Part shown: one piece after another, positions 54,668 to 63,304 of the stretch
Numbering within the stretch: position 1 is the first letter of the stretch
Layout of the letters: every line of letters starts with the position of its first letter
Assembly: GCF_014359565.1 (NCBI RefSeq)
Contig: NZ_JACIZD010000006.1
Location: forward strand, 1-64,000
Length of the DNA: 64,000 nt
Origin: Immundisolibacter sp.
GTDB taxonomy: Bacteria; Pseudomonadota; Gammaproteobacteria; Immundisolibacterales; Immundisolibacteraceae
Direction of reading: 5' to 3'
Notes under the pieces: model-generated
Databases searched by the model: none
What the model was told of the DNA's origin: nothing
The model's input: only the letters and a program-made list of their open reading frames with translations
Position numbers and translations under genes: made by a program

Positions 54668-54817
54668 GACGGCGGTTTCTCCGGTGGTTCTGGGATGTGT
54701 TTTGGTCCGACGCGCGAAATGATGACAGTTTCGGGGCGGCCGCAACAGCAATCCGGCCGCGCGCCCACGCCGCTCGCCTTTACAGCCGATCGGCTTTTCA
54801 CTACCCTTCGAGGTGTC

Positions 54818-54834
54818 TTTTTGCAGTGCACAAT
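54818..54834 (+). promoter_or_regulatory. candidate PhaR operator upstream of phaC
   Basis: TTTTTGCAGTGCACAAT contains the palindrome TGCA-G-TGCA and differs at one position from the motif upstream of the phasin gene (61030-61046, minus strand). It lies 36 bp before the phaC ATG, in the 203-bp divergent region shared with the citryl-CoA lyase gene. Confidence 0.6.
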
Positions 54835-54842
54835 CCGCATCC

Positions 54843-54851
54843 GGGGGGGGG
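54843..54851 (+). repeat. nine-G homopolymer in the phaC leader
   Basis: An uninterrupted run of nine G lies between the candidate operator and the GGGAGG ribosome-binding site of phaC. Such tracts can slip, altering leader length. Confidence 0.8.
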
Positions 54852-54870
54852 CACTCCGGGAGGCTTATTC

Positions 54871-56655
54871 ATGCCGAATGAGAACAGCGCCACGATGGAT
54901 CCGGGCGCGGTGCTGGAGGAGCTGGCGCAGGTTGCCCAGCAGATACAGGACCAGATGCAGGATGCGTGGCAGCAGCCGGTGCTGGATGGCCCGGTGCTGA
55001 ACAGCATGGCAGGGGGGCTGCTGCAGGCCCTGGCGCTGTTCAACCAGTCCCTGCTCGCCGACCCCGGGCGCCTGTTGCAGGCGCAGGCCGAGCTCTGGGA
55101 AGGCTATGCCCAGCTGTGGCAACGCAGCCTGGCTGCCCTGGCCGGCCAGACGCCGCCACCTGCCGGCGTTGCGGCGGATCGCCGGTTTCGTGGCGCCGAC
55201 TGGCAACTGCCAGCCTTCGACCTGATACGCCAGTGCTATCTGCTGACCGGCCAGTGGCTGCTGGAACAGGTCAGCGGCGTGGGCGACCTCGATCCGGCCA
55301 CACGCCGCAAGCTGACCTTCTACACGCGCCAGTTCGCCGATGCGCTGTCGCCGTCGAACTTCGTCGCCACCAATCCGGAAGTGTTGCGCGCCACGGTGGA
55401 GTCCGGCGGACAGAACCTGCTGCACGGCCTGCGGCACATGCTGGAGGACATGCAGCGCGGCGGCGGGCGGCTGGATCCGCGCATGACCGATCCGGACGCA
55501 TTCGAGGTGGGCGTCAACATCGCGGCCACGCCCGGCAAGGTGGTGTTCCAGAACGCCCTCATGCAACTGATCCAGTACACCCCGGTTACCGATCAGGTGT
55601 ACCGGCGCCCGCTGCTGGTGGTGCCGCCGTGGATCAACAAGTTCTATGTGATGGACCTGCAGCCGAAGAATTCGCTGGTCGGCTGGTGGGTGGAGCAGGG
55701 CTACACGGTGTTCATGATTTCCTGGGTCAACCCGGGGCCCGAGCTGGCGGGAAAATCCTTCGAGGACTACATGCTCGAGGGCCCGCTGGCAGCGCTGGAC
55801 GCCATCGAACAAGCCTGCGGTGAGCGCGAGGTGAACGCAGTCGGCTACTGCATCGGCGGCACGCTGTTGCTGAGCACGCTGGCGTACATGGCGGCCACCG
55901 AGGACGAGCGGATCAAGTCGGCGACCACCTTCGCCAGCCTGCTCGACTTCACCGAGCCGGGCGACCTGGGGGTGTTCATCGACGAGGACCAGATATCCGC
56001 TCTGGAGGGCAAGATGGCCCAGACCGGTTATCTGGACAGTGCCGACATGGCCACGGCCTTCAACCTGCTGCGCGCGAACGACCTGATCTGGTCGTTCTTC
56101 GTCAACAACTATCTGCTGGGCAAGGACCCGGCGCCGTTCGACCTGCTGTTCTGGAACGCGGACGCAACGCGCATGCCGGCGGCCATGCACAGCTTTTATC
56201 TGCGCAACATGTACCTGCACAACCGCCTGCGCGAGCCGGGCGGCATCACCCTGGCCGGGGTGCCGATCGACCTGTCGAAAATCACCGTGCCGTGCTATTT
56301 CGTGGCTACCGCCGAGGACCACATCGCGCCGTGGCGCTCGGTCTACGCCGGAGCGCTGTTGCCGGGTGGCAGGACGCGTTTCGTGCTGTCCGGCTCCGGC
56401 CACATCGCCGGCATCATCAACCCGCCCGCCGCGCACAAATACCAGCACTGGACCTGCGACAGCCTGCCGGCGAGCCCGGAGGAATGGCGCACGGCGGCGC
56501 AGGAACACGCCGGTTCCTGGTGGCCGGACTGGAAGTTCTGGCTCGGCCGGCGGGCCGGCGGCAAGGTCATGGCCCGCATGCCCGGCACGGGCGGATTGCC
56601 GGCCATCGAAGACGCACCCGGTTCGTACGTACGCATGACCAGCCACAAGGAGTGA
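54871..56655 (+). CDS. phaC: class I polyhydroxyalkanoate synthase
   Basis: A 594-residue synthase polymerising 3-hydroxyacyl-CoA into PHA at the granule surface. The N-terminal domain is typical of class I. The alpha/beta-hydrolase domain has the lipase-like box GYCIGG with Cys327, Asp483 (TAEDHIAPW) and His511 (GSGHIAGIINPP) as triad. VPPWINKFYVMDL and GYTVFMISWVNPG are signature segments. GGGAGG lies about 7 bp before ATG 54871. It is followed 4 bp later by phaZ, so synthesis and degradation genes share a transcript. Confidence 0.95.
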   Translation: MPNENSATMDPGAVLEELAQVAQQIQDQMQDAWQQPVLDGPVLNSMAGGLLQALALFNQSLLADPGRLLQAQAELWEGYAQLWQRSLAALAGQTPPPAGVAADRRFRGADWQLPAFDLIRQCYLLTGQWLLEQVSGVGDLDPATRRKLTFYTRQFADALSPSNFVATNPEVLRATVESGGQNLLHGLRHMLEDMQRGGGRLDPRMTDPDAFEVGVNIAATPGKVVFQNALMQLIQYTPVTDQVYRRPLLVVPPWINKFYVMDLQPKNSLVGWWVEQGYTVFMISWVNPGPELAGKSFEDYMLEGPLAALDAIEQACGEREVNAVGYCIGGTLLLSTLAYMAATEDERIKSATTFASLLDFTEPGDLGVFIDEDQISALEGKMAQTGYLDSADMATAFNLLRANDLIWSFFVNNYLLGKDPAPFDLLFWNADATRMPAAMHSFYLRNMYLHNRLREPGGITLAGVPIDLSKITVPCYFVATAEDHIAPWRSVYAGALLPGGRTRFVLSGSGHIAGIINPPAAHKYQHWTCDSLPASPEEWRTAAQEHAGSWWPDWKFWLGRRAGGKVMARMPGTGGLPAIEDAPGSYVRMTSHKE

Positions 56656-56659
56656 TCGG

Positions 56660-57940
56660 ATGCTCTACCACATGCGGGAAATTGCCCACGCCGGTCTGGC
56701 CCCGGCCCGCGCGGCGGCGGACCTGACCAGCCGGATGCTGCGCCATCCGGACAATCCGTGGCGGGACACGGCCGCCGCGCGCTGGCTGTCGGCCAGCTGC
56801 GAGCTGTTCGACAACGTCACGCGCCGCTACGACAAGCCTGAATGGGGCCTGCCCAGCACGTTGATCGACGGCGTCCAGGTGCCGGTTACCCTTGAGGCTG
56901 TGCAGCGCGAGCCGTTCTGCGACCTGCTGCATTTTCGGCGCGGCGCGCTGCGCGACGACCCCCGCCTGCTGGTGGTGGCGCCGATGTCCGGCCACTACGC
57001 GACCCTGCTGCGCGACACCGTGCGCGCCCTGCTGCCGAATCACGACGTCTACATCACCGACTGGCTGGACGCGGCCATGGTGCCGCTGGTGGACGGCGGC
57101 TTCGACCTGGACGACTACATCGACTACGTGATCGGCTTTCTGCACACGCTGGGGCCGGACACGCACGTGCTGGCCGTATGCCAGCCGGCGGTGCCGGTGC
57201 TGGCGGCGGTGTCATTGATGGCCGCCCGCAAGGATCCGCTGGCGCCGCCCAGCATGACCCTGATCGGCGGGCCCATAGACACCCGCGTCAGCCCGACGGT
57301 ACCCAACGACCTGGCGATGAATCACCCACTGGAGTGGTTCGAGAGCAATCTGCTGGCCACGGTGCCGGCGACCTTCCCGGGCTTTGGGCGACGGGTCTAT
57401 CCGGGTTTCATGCAGCTGTCCGGTTTCATCAGCATGAACATCCAGCGTCACGTCGACGCGCACCAGGATTTCTTCAACTACCTGGTGCAGGGTGACGGCG
57501 ACAGCGCGCAGCAGCACCGGGATTTCTATCGCGAGTACCTGGCCGTGATGGACACGTCCGCGGAGTTCTACCTGCAAACCATCAGTACGGTGTTCCAGGA
57601 ACATGCCCTGCCGCGGGGCGTGATGCACCACCGCGGTGAACGGGTCGATCCGGCAGCCATCGAACACACGGCGCTGCTGACCATCGAGGGCGGGAAGGAC
57701 GACATTTCCGGGCCAGGCCAGACCGAAGCGGCGCAAGGCCTGTGCTGCAACCTGCCGGCGGCACGGAAACTGCATTACGTCCAACCGGAAGTCGGCCATT
57801 ACGGCACCTTCAGCGGCCGCCGCTGGCGCGAGTTGATCGTGCCGGTCATTGGCGAGTTCATACGCGCCAGCGCCGGGGAGCGGACGTCGGCAAAGGCCCC
57901 GGTGACCCGCGGCAGGAAAAAGCTCCCATCACCGCCGTAA
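56660..57940 (+). CDS. phaZ: intracellular PHA depolymerase
   Basis: A 426-residue PhaZ of the Ralstonia PhaZ1 type. The N-terminal MLYHMREIAHAGLAPARAAADL, central RLLVVAPMSGHYATLLRDTVRALLPNHDVYITDW and nucleophile motif AVCQPA with Cys174 are diagnostic: a cysteine rather than serine nucleophile is normal here. QPEVGHYGTFSGRRWREL near the C-terminus supplies the His. AAGGAG precedes the ATG. It mobilises stored PHA granules. Confidence 0.93.
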   Translation: MLYHMREIAHAGLAPARAAADLTSRMLRHPDNPWRDTAAARWLSASCELFDNVTRRYDKPEWGLPSTLIDGVQVPVTLEAVQREPFCDLLHFRRGALRDDPRLLVVAPMSGHYATLLRDTVRALLPNHDVYITDWLDAAMVPLVDGGFDLDDYIDYVIGFLHTLGPDTHVLAVCQPAVPVLAAVSLMAARKDPLAPPSMTLIGGPIDTRVSPTVPNDLAMNHPLEWFESNLLATVPATFPGFGRRVYPGFMQLSGFISMNIQRHVDAHQDFFNYLVQGDGDSAQQHRDFYREYLAVMDTSAEFYLQTISTVFQEHALPRGVMHHRGERVDPAAIEHTALLTIEGGKDDISGPGQTEAAQGLCCNLPAARKLHYVQPEVGHYGTFSGRRWRELIVPVIGEFIRASAGERTSAKAPVTRGRKKLPSPP

Positions 57941-58011
57941 CCATCGGCCGGGCGCGCGGTCTGAAGCAGCGCGGCGTTTCGTAGTTGAATCGGTAGAAGA
58001 GGAGAAACCCG

Positions 58012-58752
58012 ATGTCCCAAGCCCGGCAGGTGGCCATTGTCAGCGGCTCGTCCCGCGGCATTGGCCGCGCCATCGCACTCGAACTGGCCCGCCGCGGCAT
58101 GGCCGTGGTGGTCAACTACCGCAGCGCAGAAGCCGAAGCCAAGGCGGTGGCCGGCGAGGTGCGCGCCCTGGGTGTCGATTGCCTGTGTCTGCAGGCCGAT
58201 GTCGCCGACCCGGACCAGGCACGCGGCCTGATCGGCGAGGTACAGGCGCAGTGGGGACGCATCGACGTGCTGGTAAACAACGCCGGCATCACGCGCGACA
58301 AGACCCTGCGCAAGCTCACCGATGACGACTGGCTGCAGGTCATCAACACCAATCTGGGCAGCGTGTACTACTGCACCTCGGCCGTGATGCCGATCATGAT
58401 CGAGCAGAGCTACGGGCGCATCATCAACATCAGCTCGTACGTCGGCCAGGCCGGCAATTTCGGCCAGGCCAATTACGGCGCCAGCAAGGGCGGCATCATC
58501 GCCTTCACCAAGACCGCGGCGCTGGAACTGGCCCGCTACGGCATCACCGTGAACGCCATCGCGCCCGGCTTCACGGAGACCGAAATGCTGTCCAAGGTGC
58601 CGCCGGACGTGCAGGAAAAGATTCGCGCCCGCATTCCGATGGGACGCTTCGGCAAGGCGCAGGAGGTGGCCAAGGTGGTCGCCTTCATCGCCACCGAGGC
58701 CGACTACATCACCGGCCAGCAGATCAACGTCAACGGCGGCGTGTACATGTAG
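58012..58752 (+). CDS. phaB: acetoacetyl-CoA reductase
   Basis: A 246-residue NADPH-type SDR making (R)-3-hydroxybutyryl-CoA for PHA synthesis. SGSSRGIGRAIALEL, NNAGITRDKTLRKL, the catalytic NYGASKGGIIAFTK and TGQQINVNGGVYM match PhaB/FabG. Assignment to PhaB rests on position between phaZ and the class III synthase; FabG-like activity in fatty-acid synthesis cannot be excluded. AGAGGAG precedes the ATG. No beta-ketothiolase (phaA) is present in the window. Confidence 0.9.
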   Translation: MSQARQVAIVSGSSRGIGRAIALELARRGMAVVVNYRSAEAEAKAVAGEVRALGVDCLCLQADVADPDQARGLIGEVQAQWGRIDVLVNNAGITRDKTLRKLTDDDWLQVINTNLGSVYYCTSAVMPIMIEQSYGRIINISSYVGQAGNFGQANYGASKGGIIAFTKTAALELARYGITVNAIAPGFTETEMLSKVPPDVQEKIRARIPMGRFGKAQEVAKVVAFIATEADYITGQQINVNGGVYM

Positions 58753-58830
58753 CCATGTCCGGCAGGCGGGCACGCACCGTCGTGCTAGCATCCGCCGCCC
58801 TGTGGTCCATGCCGATTTCGCGTTGCTGCC

Positions 58831-59538
58831 GTGACCGCTTTCGCCCCGGCCGACTGGCTTGCCCTGTTCCAGGCGGCGCCTTCGATGCCCGCCGCAGCCG
58901 ATGCAGACCCCTTCGGTGGTGAACTGGAGGGCTACCGGGTGCTGCTCGACCAGTGGCAACAGGCCCTGGAGGCGGGGGCCGCGGAACCGGCGCGGGTCGC
59001 GCTGGCGGCGCTGGCAAGACACATCGACCGGCAGCGTCTGCGCCAGCTGCGCCGTGTGTGCAGCCCCGGGCCGTGGTTCGAGCCGCTGGTCGAACTGCCG
59101 GTGCCGGCCGTCGCGGCGCCTGAGCTGCCGGCCCTCCCGTTGCCCGGCTGGCTGGCGGCTGGCGCCGGGTTCTGGCTGGCACTGGCCGGCTACCGGCAAA
59201 AGCTCGATGCGTTCTGCCTGCCGTACCAAGGCCTGGGCACCCGCACGCTGAACCGGCTAGAGCAGGTCCGCCCGGCGACCGCCATCACGAGTGCAGCCGG
59301 GCTGTTTGTGCATTGGCAGCGCTGTCAGGATGAGGTCGAGTCGGAAATCGTTCGCGCGCCGACATGGGGCGCGTCATTGGCCGGCGTGGCGGCTGCCGCG
59401 GCGGCCCTGCGCGTCGCGCACCGGCAGTGCCTGGAGGCGGCCCTGGGCGTGCAGCTCGATGGCGCCGGCCAGCGGGCACTGAGCGAGGAGCTTGCTGCCA
59501 TTCGCCGGCAGCTTCGCAAGCTGGCGCAAGGCGCATGA
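58831..59538 (+). CDS. phaE: short PhaE-like subunit of a class III PHA synthase
   Basis: A 235-residue protein without sequence hallmarks beyond a PhaE-like layout: a Trp/Leu-rich N-terminus, LPLPGWLAAGAGFWLALAGYRQKLDAF, a helical FVHWQRCQDEVESEIV segment, and the C-terminal amphipathic helix ALSEELAAIRRQLRKLA typical of PhaE. Typical PhaE is longer (about 350-380 by recollection). The call depends largely on its ATGA overlap with a class III phaC. The start is GTG 58831. Confidence 0.68.
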   Translation: MTAFAPADWLALFQAAPSMPAAADADPFGGELEGYRVLLDQWQQALEAGAAEPARVALAALARHIDRQRLRQLRRVCSPGPWFEPLVELPVPAVAAPELPALPLPGWLAAGAGFWLALAGYRQKLDAFCLPYQGLGTRTLNRLEQVRPATAITSAAGLFVHWQRCQDEVESEIVRAPTWGASLAGVAAAAAALRVAHRQCLEAALGVQLDGAGQRALSEELAAIRRQLRKLAQGA

Positions 59539-60593
59539 TGTTTCCCGATCTGGACACCGACGCCGTGCGGGCGCAGCGGGAACGGATCGATGCCATGCTC
59601 GCCGCGCCGGCCGAGCCGGTGGTCTGGGCCGACCGCAGCGCCGAGCGCCTGTCCGTGGAAGGCAAGGCAAGCCTGCGCTACTACCCGCCACTTCGTGAGC
59701 CGGCAGCTCGCCCGTTGCTGTTGGTCTACTCGCTCGTCAACAGCCCGCAGGTGCTGGATCTGGCCCGCGGCAGCTCGATTGTCGAGTGCCTGCAGGGCCT
59801 CGGCCATCCGCTGTATCTGCTCGACTGGGGTCGCCCCGATGCCAGCGATGCCGGGCTGTCGCTGGCCGACTACGTATGCGGGTATCTGCACGGCGCGGTG
59901 CAGGTGGTGCAGCGTCACGCCGCTGCCGGCACGGTGGATCTGCTGGGTATCTGCCAGGGCGGTACGCTCGCCCTGTGCCTGGCCAGCCTGGAACCGCGCG
60001 CCCTGCATCGTCTGGTGACGCTGGTGACGCCGGTGGACTTTCACACGCCCGGCGACGTGCTGGCGCATCTGGCCAGAGTGCTCGACCTGCCCGCTCTACT
60101 GGCGCCCGATGGCAACCTGCCCGGCGCCGTGCTCGCCGCCGTGTTTGCCCTGCTGCGTCCGCTGCGGGGCGCCGGGGCAGTGCGCGCGCCCTGGCTGGAC
60201 GGCGCCGTCGATGCGCCGAGGCGCGAACGCCTGCGCAGGCTGCTGGCATGGCAGGGGGATTATCCGGATCAGGCCGGACGAGCCTGGCTTGAGTTCGTGA
60301 CCGGCTGCTATCGGGACAATGCTCTGGTGCGCGGCGCACTGGTCCTGGATGGCCGGACGGTCGATCTGTCGCGTTTGCGCCTGCCGATCCTGAATGTCCA
60401 TGCGCGGGCCGATCACCTGGTTCCGCCGGCCGCATCGCAGGCCCTGCGGCGTGCCATGGGCGGCCGGAATTACCGGGAGTTGGCCGTCGACGGCGGGCAT
60501 GTGGGCGTTTTCGCCGGGAGTCACGGTCTGGCCATCGTCCCGCCGGCCGTCAGCCGCTTTCTGCGCGCCAGTCCAAAAAGAAAGCCCCGCTGA
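59535..60593 (+). CDS. phaC: class III polyhydroxyalkanoate synthase subunit PhaC
   Basis: A 352-residue synthase, the length of class III PhaC rather than class I. The box LLGICQGG carries Cys140; Asp293 (HARADHLVPP) and His322 (VDGGHVGVF) complete the triad, all at class III spacing. PLYLLDWGRPD is the usual class III segment. It starts in the last codon of phaE (ATGA), so the two subunits are coupled. This is the second PHA synthase in the same locus. The 3' end overlaps a terminator serving the convergent phasin gene. Confidence 0.9.
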   Translation: MMFPDLDTDAVRAQRERIDAMLAAPAEPVVWADRSAERLSVEGKASLRYYPPLREPAARPLLLVYSLVNSPQVLDLARGSSIVECLQGLGHPLYLLDWGRPDASDAGLSLADYVCGYLHGAVQVVQRHAAAGTVDLLGICQGGTLALCLASLEPRALHRLVTLVTPVDFHTPGDVLAHLARVLDLPALLAPDGNLPGAVLAAVFALLRPLRGAGAVRAPWLDGAVDAPRRERLRRLLAWQGDYPDQAGRAWLEFVTGCYRDNALVRGALVLDGRTVDLSRLRLPILNVHARADHLVPPAASQALRRAMGGRNYRELAVDGGHVGVFAGSHGLAIVPPAVSRFLRASPKRKPR

Positions 60594-60612
60594 CGCGTCT
60601 GCGTCGCGGGGC
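60574..60612 (-). terminator. rho-independent terminator of the phasin gene
   Basis: On the minus strand GCCCCGC (60612-60606) and GACGC pair with GCGTC and GCGGGGC (60590-60584) around a short loop, followed by TTTCTTTTT (60583-60575). It lies 50 bp past the phasin stop and inside the end of the class III phaC gene. Confidence 0.8.
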
Positions 60613-60661
60613 CTTGGCAGAGGCCCCCGTCCGGCGTGCGGACGGGCTCGTGCGCGCCGGT

Positions 60662-61012
60662 TCAGGCGGGCTTGGTGCTCATCCAGGCCGGCATGGTGGT
60701 CATCGACTTCATGCTGCTTTCGAGCATGCCGGCCAGCGCCTGGTTGGCCTCGGCGATCACTTCCATGTCGAACTTGGCCAGATCGAACATTTTCTTGCCC
60801 ATGTCGGCCATGAAGGCCCCCTGCGCGCCCATCAGGGCCGGCAAGTCCGTCGGCGAGCTGTACTGGCGGGCTTGCGCCAGGCCGGATTCGAAGCAGTCAC
60901 CGGCCAGATCGACGTGTTTCTTGAGCAGTTTCTCAAACGCCTGGGTGCCGACCGCGGTCAGGTCCGCAAGGGGTTTCATCTGGTCTTTCATGCTGTCCAT
61001 GACGTTGTACAT
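60662..61012 (-). CDS. phasin family granule-associated protein
   Basis: A 116-residue all-helical amphipathic protein of the phasin_2 type (DQMKPLADLTAVGTQAFEKLLKKHVDLAGDCFESGLAQA; FDLAKFDMEVIAEANQALAGML). It coats PHA granules and controls their size. GGAGG lies 7 bp before the ATG. The candidate PhaR operator lies just upstream of that site. It ends at a strong terminator, so it forms its own short transcript downstream of phaR. Confidence 0.9.
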   Translation of the reverse strand: MYNVMDSMKDQMKPLADLTAVGTQAFEKLLKKHVDLAGDCFESGLAQARQYSSPTDLPALMGAQGAFMADMGKKMFDLAKFDMEVIAEANQALAGMLESSMKSMTTMPAWMSTKPA

Positions 61013-61029
61013 GCGCCTAACCTCCGCAA

Positions 61030-61046
61030 ATTCTGCACTGCAAAAA
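61030..61046 (-). promoter_or_regulatory. candidate PhaR operator upstream of the phasin gene
   Basis: On the minus strand TTTTTGCAGTGCAGAAT, a 16/17 match to the motif before phaC, ends 17 bp before the phasin ATG and abuts its ribosome-binding site. A weaker relative (TGCA-C-CGCA, 61094-61102) lies about 50 bp further upstream. A CTGC-N6-GCAG inverted repeat overlaps it (61038-61051). Confidence 0.62.
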
Positions 61047-61106
61047 CGCAGGGGTCATGCTAGGCGGCCACGTTTTCGATGTCAAGCAGTTTGTGCACCG
61101 CAGAAA

Positions 61107-61568
61107 TCACTTCTTGGCCGGGTTTCCCTCGCCCGCCGCATCGCCGCGCATGGAGTTCGCCAGGCGGCTCCAGATATCCAGATTCTGTTCGGCGAGGCGC
61201 GACATCATGTTCAGCGGGTGGCCGCTGAGCATGGTGCGCAACTGCTCATGAAAGGCGCCCTGCTGTTCCATGAACATGGCCATGCTGCGCTCCAGATACT
61301 CCCGCAGCAGGCCATGCAGGCTGTCGCCGTAAAAGCGGATCAGCTGGCGCAGCACCTCGTCGGTGAGCAGTGAGCTGCCGCTGTCGGCTTCCTGCTCGGC
61401 GATGATCTGCAGCAGCACGCTGCGGGTGATGACTTCGCCGGTCTTGGAGTCGTGGACCTCGAACGGCTCCCCGGACAGCACCAGGCGCTTGACGTCTTCG
61501 AGGGCCACAAAGCAGCTCTGGACGGTGTCGTACAGGCGGCGATTGGGATATTTCTTCAGAATCCGCAC
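61107..61568 (-). CDS. phaR: PHA synthesis transcriptional repressor PhaR
   Basis: A 153-residue regulator. The N-terminal PHB/PHA accumulation DNA-binding domain reads ILKKYPNRRLYDTVQSCFVALEDVKRLVLSGE, followed by VHDSKTGEVITRSVLLQIIAEQE and a helical C-terminus that senses granules. In other bacteria PhaR represses the phasin gene and itself until it is titrated onto nascent PHA. The start is GTG 61568 with GGAG about 10 bp upstream. It is divergent from ctpA and followed by the phasin gene. Confidence 0.93.
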   Translation of the reverse strand: MRILKKYPNRRLYDTVQSCFVALEDVKRLVLSGEPFEVHDSKTGEVITRSVLLQIIAEQEADSGSSLLTDEVLRQLIRFYGDSLHGLLREYLERSMAMFMEQQGAFHEQLRTMLSGHPLNMMSRLAEQNLDIWSRLANSMRGDAAGEGNPAKK

Positions 61569-61798
61569 GGGCTGTCGACTCCGCCTGATGGGACTGCACG
61601 ATCCGCGGCGCGATTTCGATCATGTCGCGATCGGAGGCTGGCTTACGAATTGTACACAGCCGGCGCAGTCCGCCCGGCGGCGGCCGGCGCGGGCCTGCGC
61701 GCCCCGGACTTCTGCGTTGCGGCCTTATACTTTCCGCGTAGATGAATCCTTGCCGGCAGGCGAGGTCGGTGCCGCCAGCGCGGCCTTTCGGAGTACTC

Positions 61799-63151
61799 AT
61801 GTCCAAGCTGTTCAAGGCGTCGGCCCTGATTGCCGTCGGATTTTTCTGCGCGTTGCTGGTACTGCGTGACGGTGCCCATGCCGAGCGCAGCGATGCTGCC
61901 CCGGCCGGCGCCACCATGGATCTGCCGGTGCAGGAACTGCGCCTGTTCAGCGAGGTGCTGGGCATCATTCGCCAGAATTACGTCGAGCCGGTCAGCGACG
62001 CCGACCTGCTCAAGAGCGCCATCCGCGGCATGTTGGCCGGCCTCGATCCGCACTCGGCCTACCTGGAGCAGGAAGAATTCCAGGAGCTGAAGGAAGGCAC
62101 CTCCGGTGAGTTCGGCGGCCTCGGCATCGAGGTCGGTATGGAAGACGGCTTCGTGAAGGTGGTGTCGCCGATCGACGATACGCCCGCCCAGAAAGCCGGC
62201 ATTCTGGCAGGCGATCTGATCATCCGGCTCGATGACACGGCCGTGAAGGGTCTGTCGCTGAACGAGGCGGTCAAGCTGATGCGCGGCGCGCCGGGGACCG
62301 ACATCACCCTGACCATCGTGCGCGAGGGCCAGGAGCGGCCGCTGCAGATCAAGCTCACGCGGGCGGTGATCAAGGTCAACAGCGTGCGCAGTCGTTCGCT
62401 GGAGCCCGGTTATGGCTATCTGCGCGTGTCCCAGTTCCAGGTCAATACCGGGCGCAAGCTGCGCGACGCGGTGACGGAGCTGAAGGAGAAGAACGGCGGC
62501 GCGCTGAAAGGACTCGTGCTGGACCTGCGCAACAACCCGGGCGGCGTGCTGACGGCGGCGGTGTCGGTGTCGGATGCCTTCATCAGTGACGGACTGATCG
62601 TCTACACCGAAGGCCGCGGACCGGAAGCGGCCCAGAAGTTTTCCGCCACTTCGGGCGACATTCTCGAAGGTGTGCCCATCGTGGTGCTGGTCAACGCCGG
62701 TTCGGCGTCGGCCTCGGAAATCGTCGCCGGTGCCCTGCAGGACAACGGCCGGGCCATCATCATGGGCGAGAAAACCTTCGGCAAGGGATCGGTGCAGACC
62801 ATCCTGCCGATCAGCGAGAGCGCGGCCCTGAAGCTGACCACGGCTCGTTATTTCACGCCCAAGGGGCGCTCCATCCAGGCCGAAGGCATCGAGCCGGACG
62901 TGCCGCTGGAGCGGGTGCAGCTGACCGCGCTCGAGCAGCCTTTCCAGCCACTCGGTGAGCGCGACCTGGCGCGGCACCTGGACAACCCCAACGGCAAGGC
63001 CAAGCCGGCCACGAGCGCCGCGCCCAAGGCGGCGCCTGACCAGCCGGCGACTGACACGAAGGAGGTGAGCCTGGCCAAGGCTGACTTCGGCGTGCACGAG
63101 GCGCTGAACCTGCTGCGGGCGCTCAACATCGTGCAATCGCGGGCCAAGTAG
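61799..63151 (+). CDS. ctpA: carboxy-terminal processing peptidase (S41 family)
   Basis: A 450-residue periplasmic protease. Signal peptide (cleavage near DGAHA), then the S41 N-terminal region (DPHSAYLEQEEFQEL) and a PDZ domain (GLGIEVGMEDGFVKVVSPIDDTPAQKAGILAGDLIIRLD). The catalytic core has LDLRNNPGG, the nucleophile Ser in NAGSASASEIVAGAL, and the general-base Lys in GEKTFGKGSVQT. It degrades or trims proteins from the C-terminus. GGAG precedes ATG 61799. Confidence 0.94.
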   Translation: MSKLFKASALIAVGFFCALLVLRDGAHAERSDAAPAGATMDLPVQELRLFSEVLGIIRQNYVEPVSDADLLKSAIRGMLAGLDPHSAYLEQEEFQELKEGTSGEFGGLGIEVGMEDGFVKVVSPIDDTPAQKAGILAGDLIIRLDDTAVKGLSLNEAVKLMRGAPGTDITLTIVREGQERPLQIKLTRAVIKVNSVRSRSLEPGYGYLRVSQFQVNTGRKLRDAVTELKEKNGGALKGLVLDLRNNPGGVLTAAVSVSDAFISDGLIVYTEGRGPEAAQKFSATSGDILEGVPIVVLVNAGSASASEIVAGALQDNGRAIIMGEKTFGKGSVQTILPISESAALKLTTARYFTPKGRSIQAEGIEPDVPLERVQLTALEQPFQPLGERDLARHLDNPNGKAKPATSAAPKAAPDQPATDTKEVSLAKADFGVHEALNLLRALNIVQSRAK

Positions 63152-63304
63152 CTCGGCGCGCGGCCGCCCGGCCGGGGTGTCGGGCGGCGTTGGTTGGCTA
63201 TACCGCGCCGCAGATGCTGTTGTCGGGGGCGTTCCCGATTGACCGTACGGTTACCTGACGTCTACCCTCGCGCTCTTTCAGTTGCGCATCGAGGAGAAAA
63301 CGCC

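Noticed and set aside
63155-63200. Terminator after ctpA
   Set aside because: The GC-rich stretch can fold, but there is no convincing long stem with a T-run.
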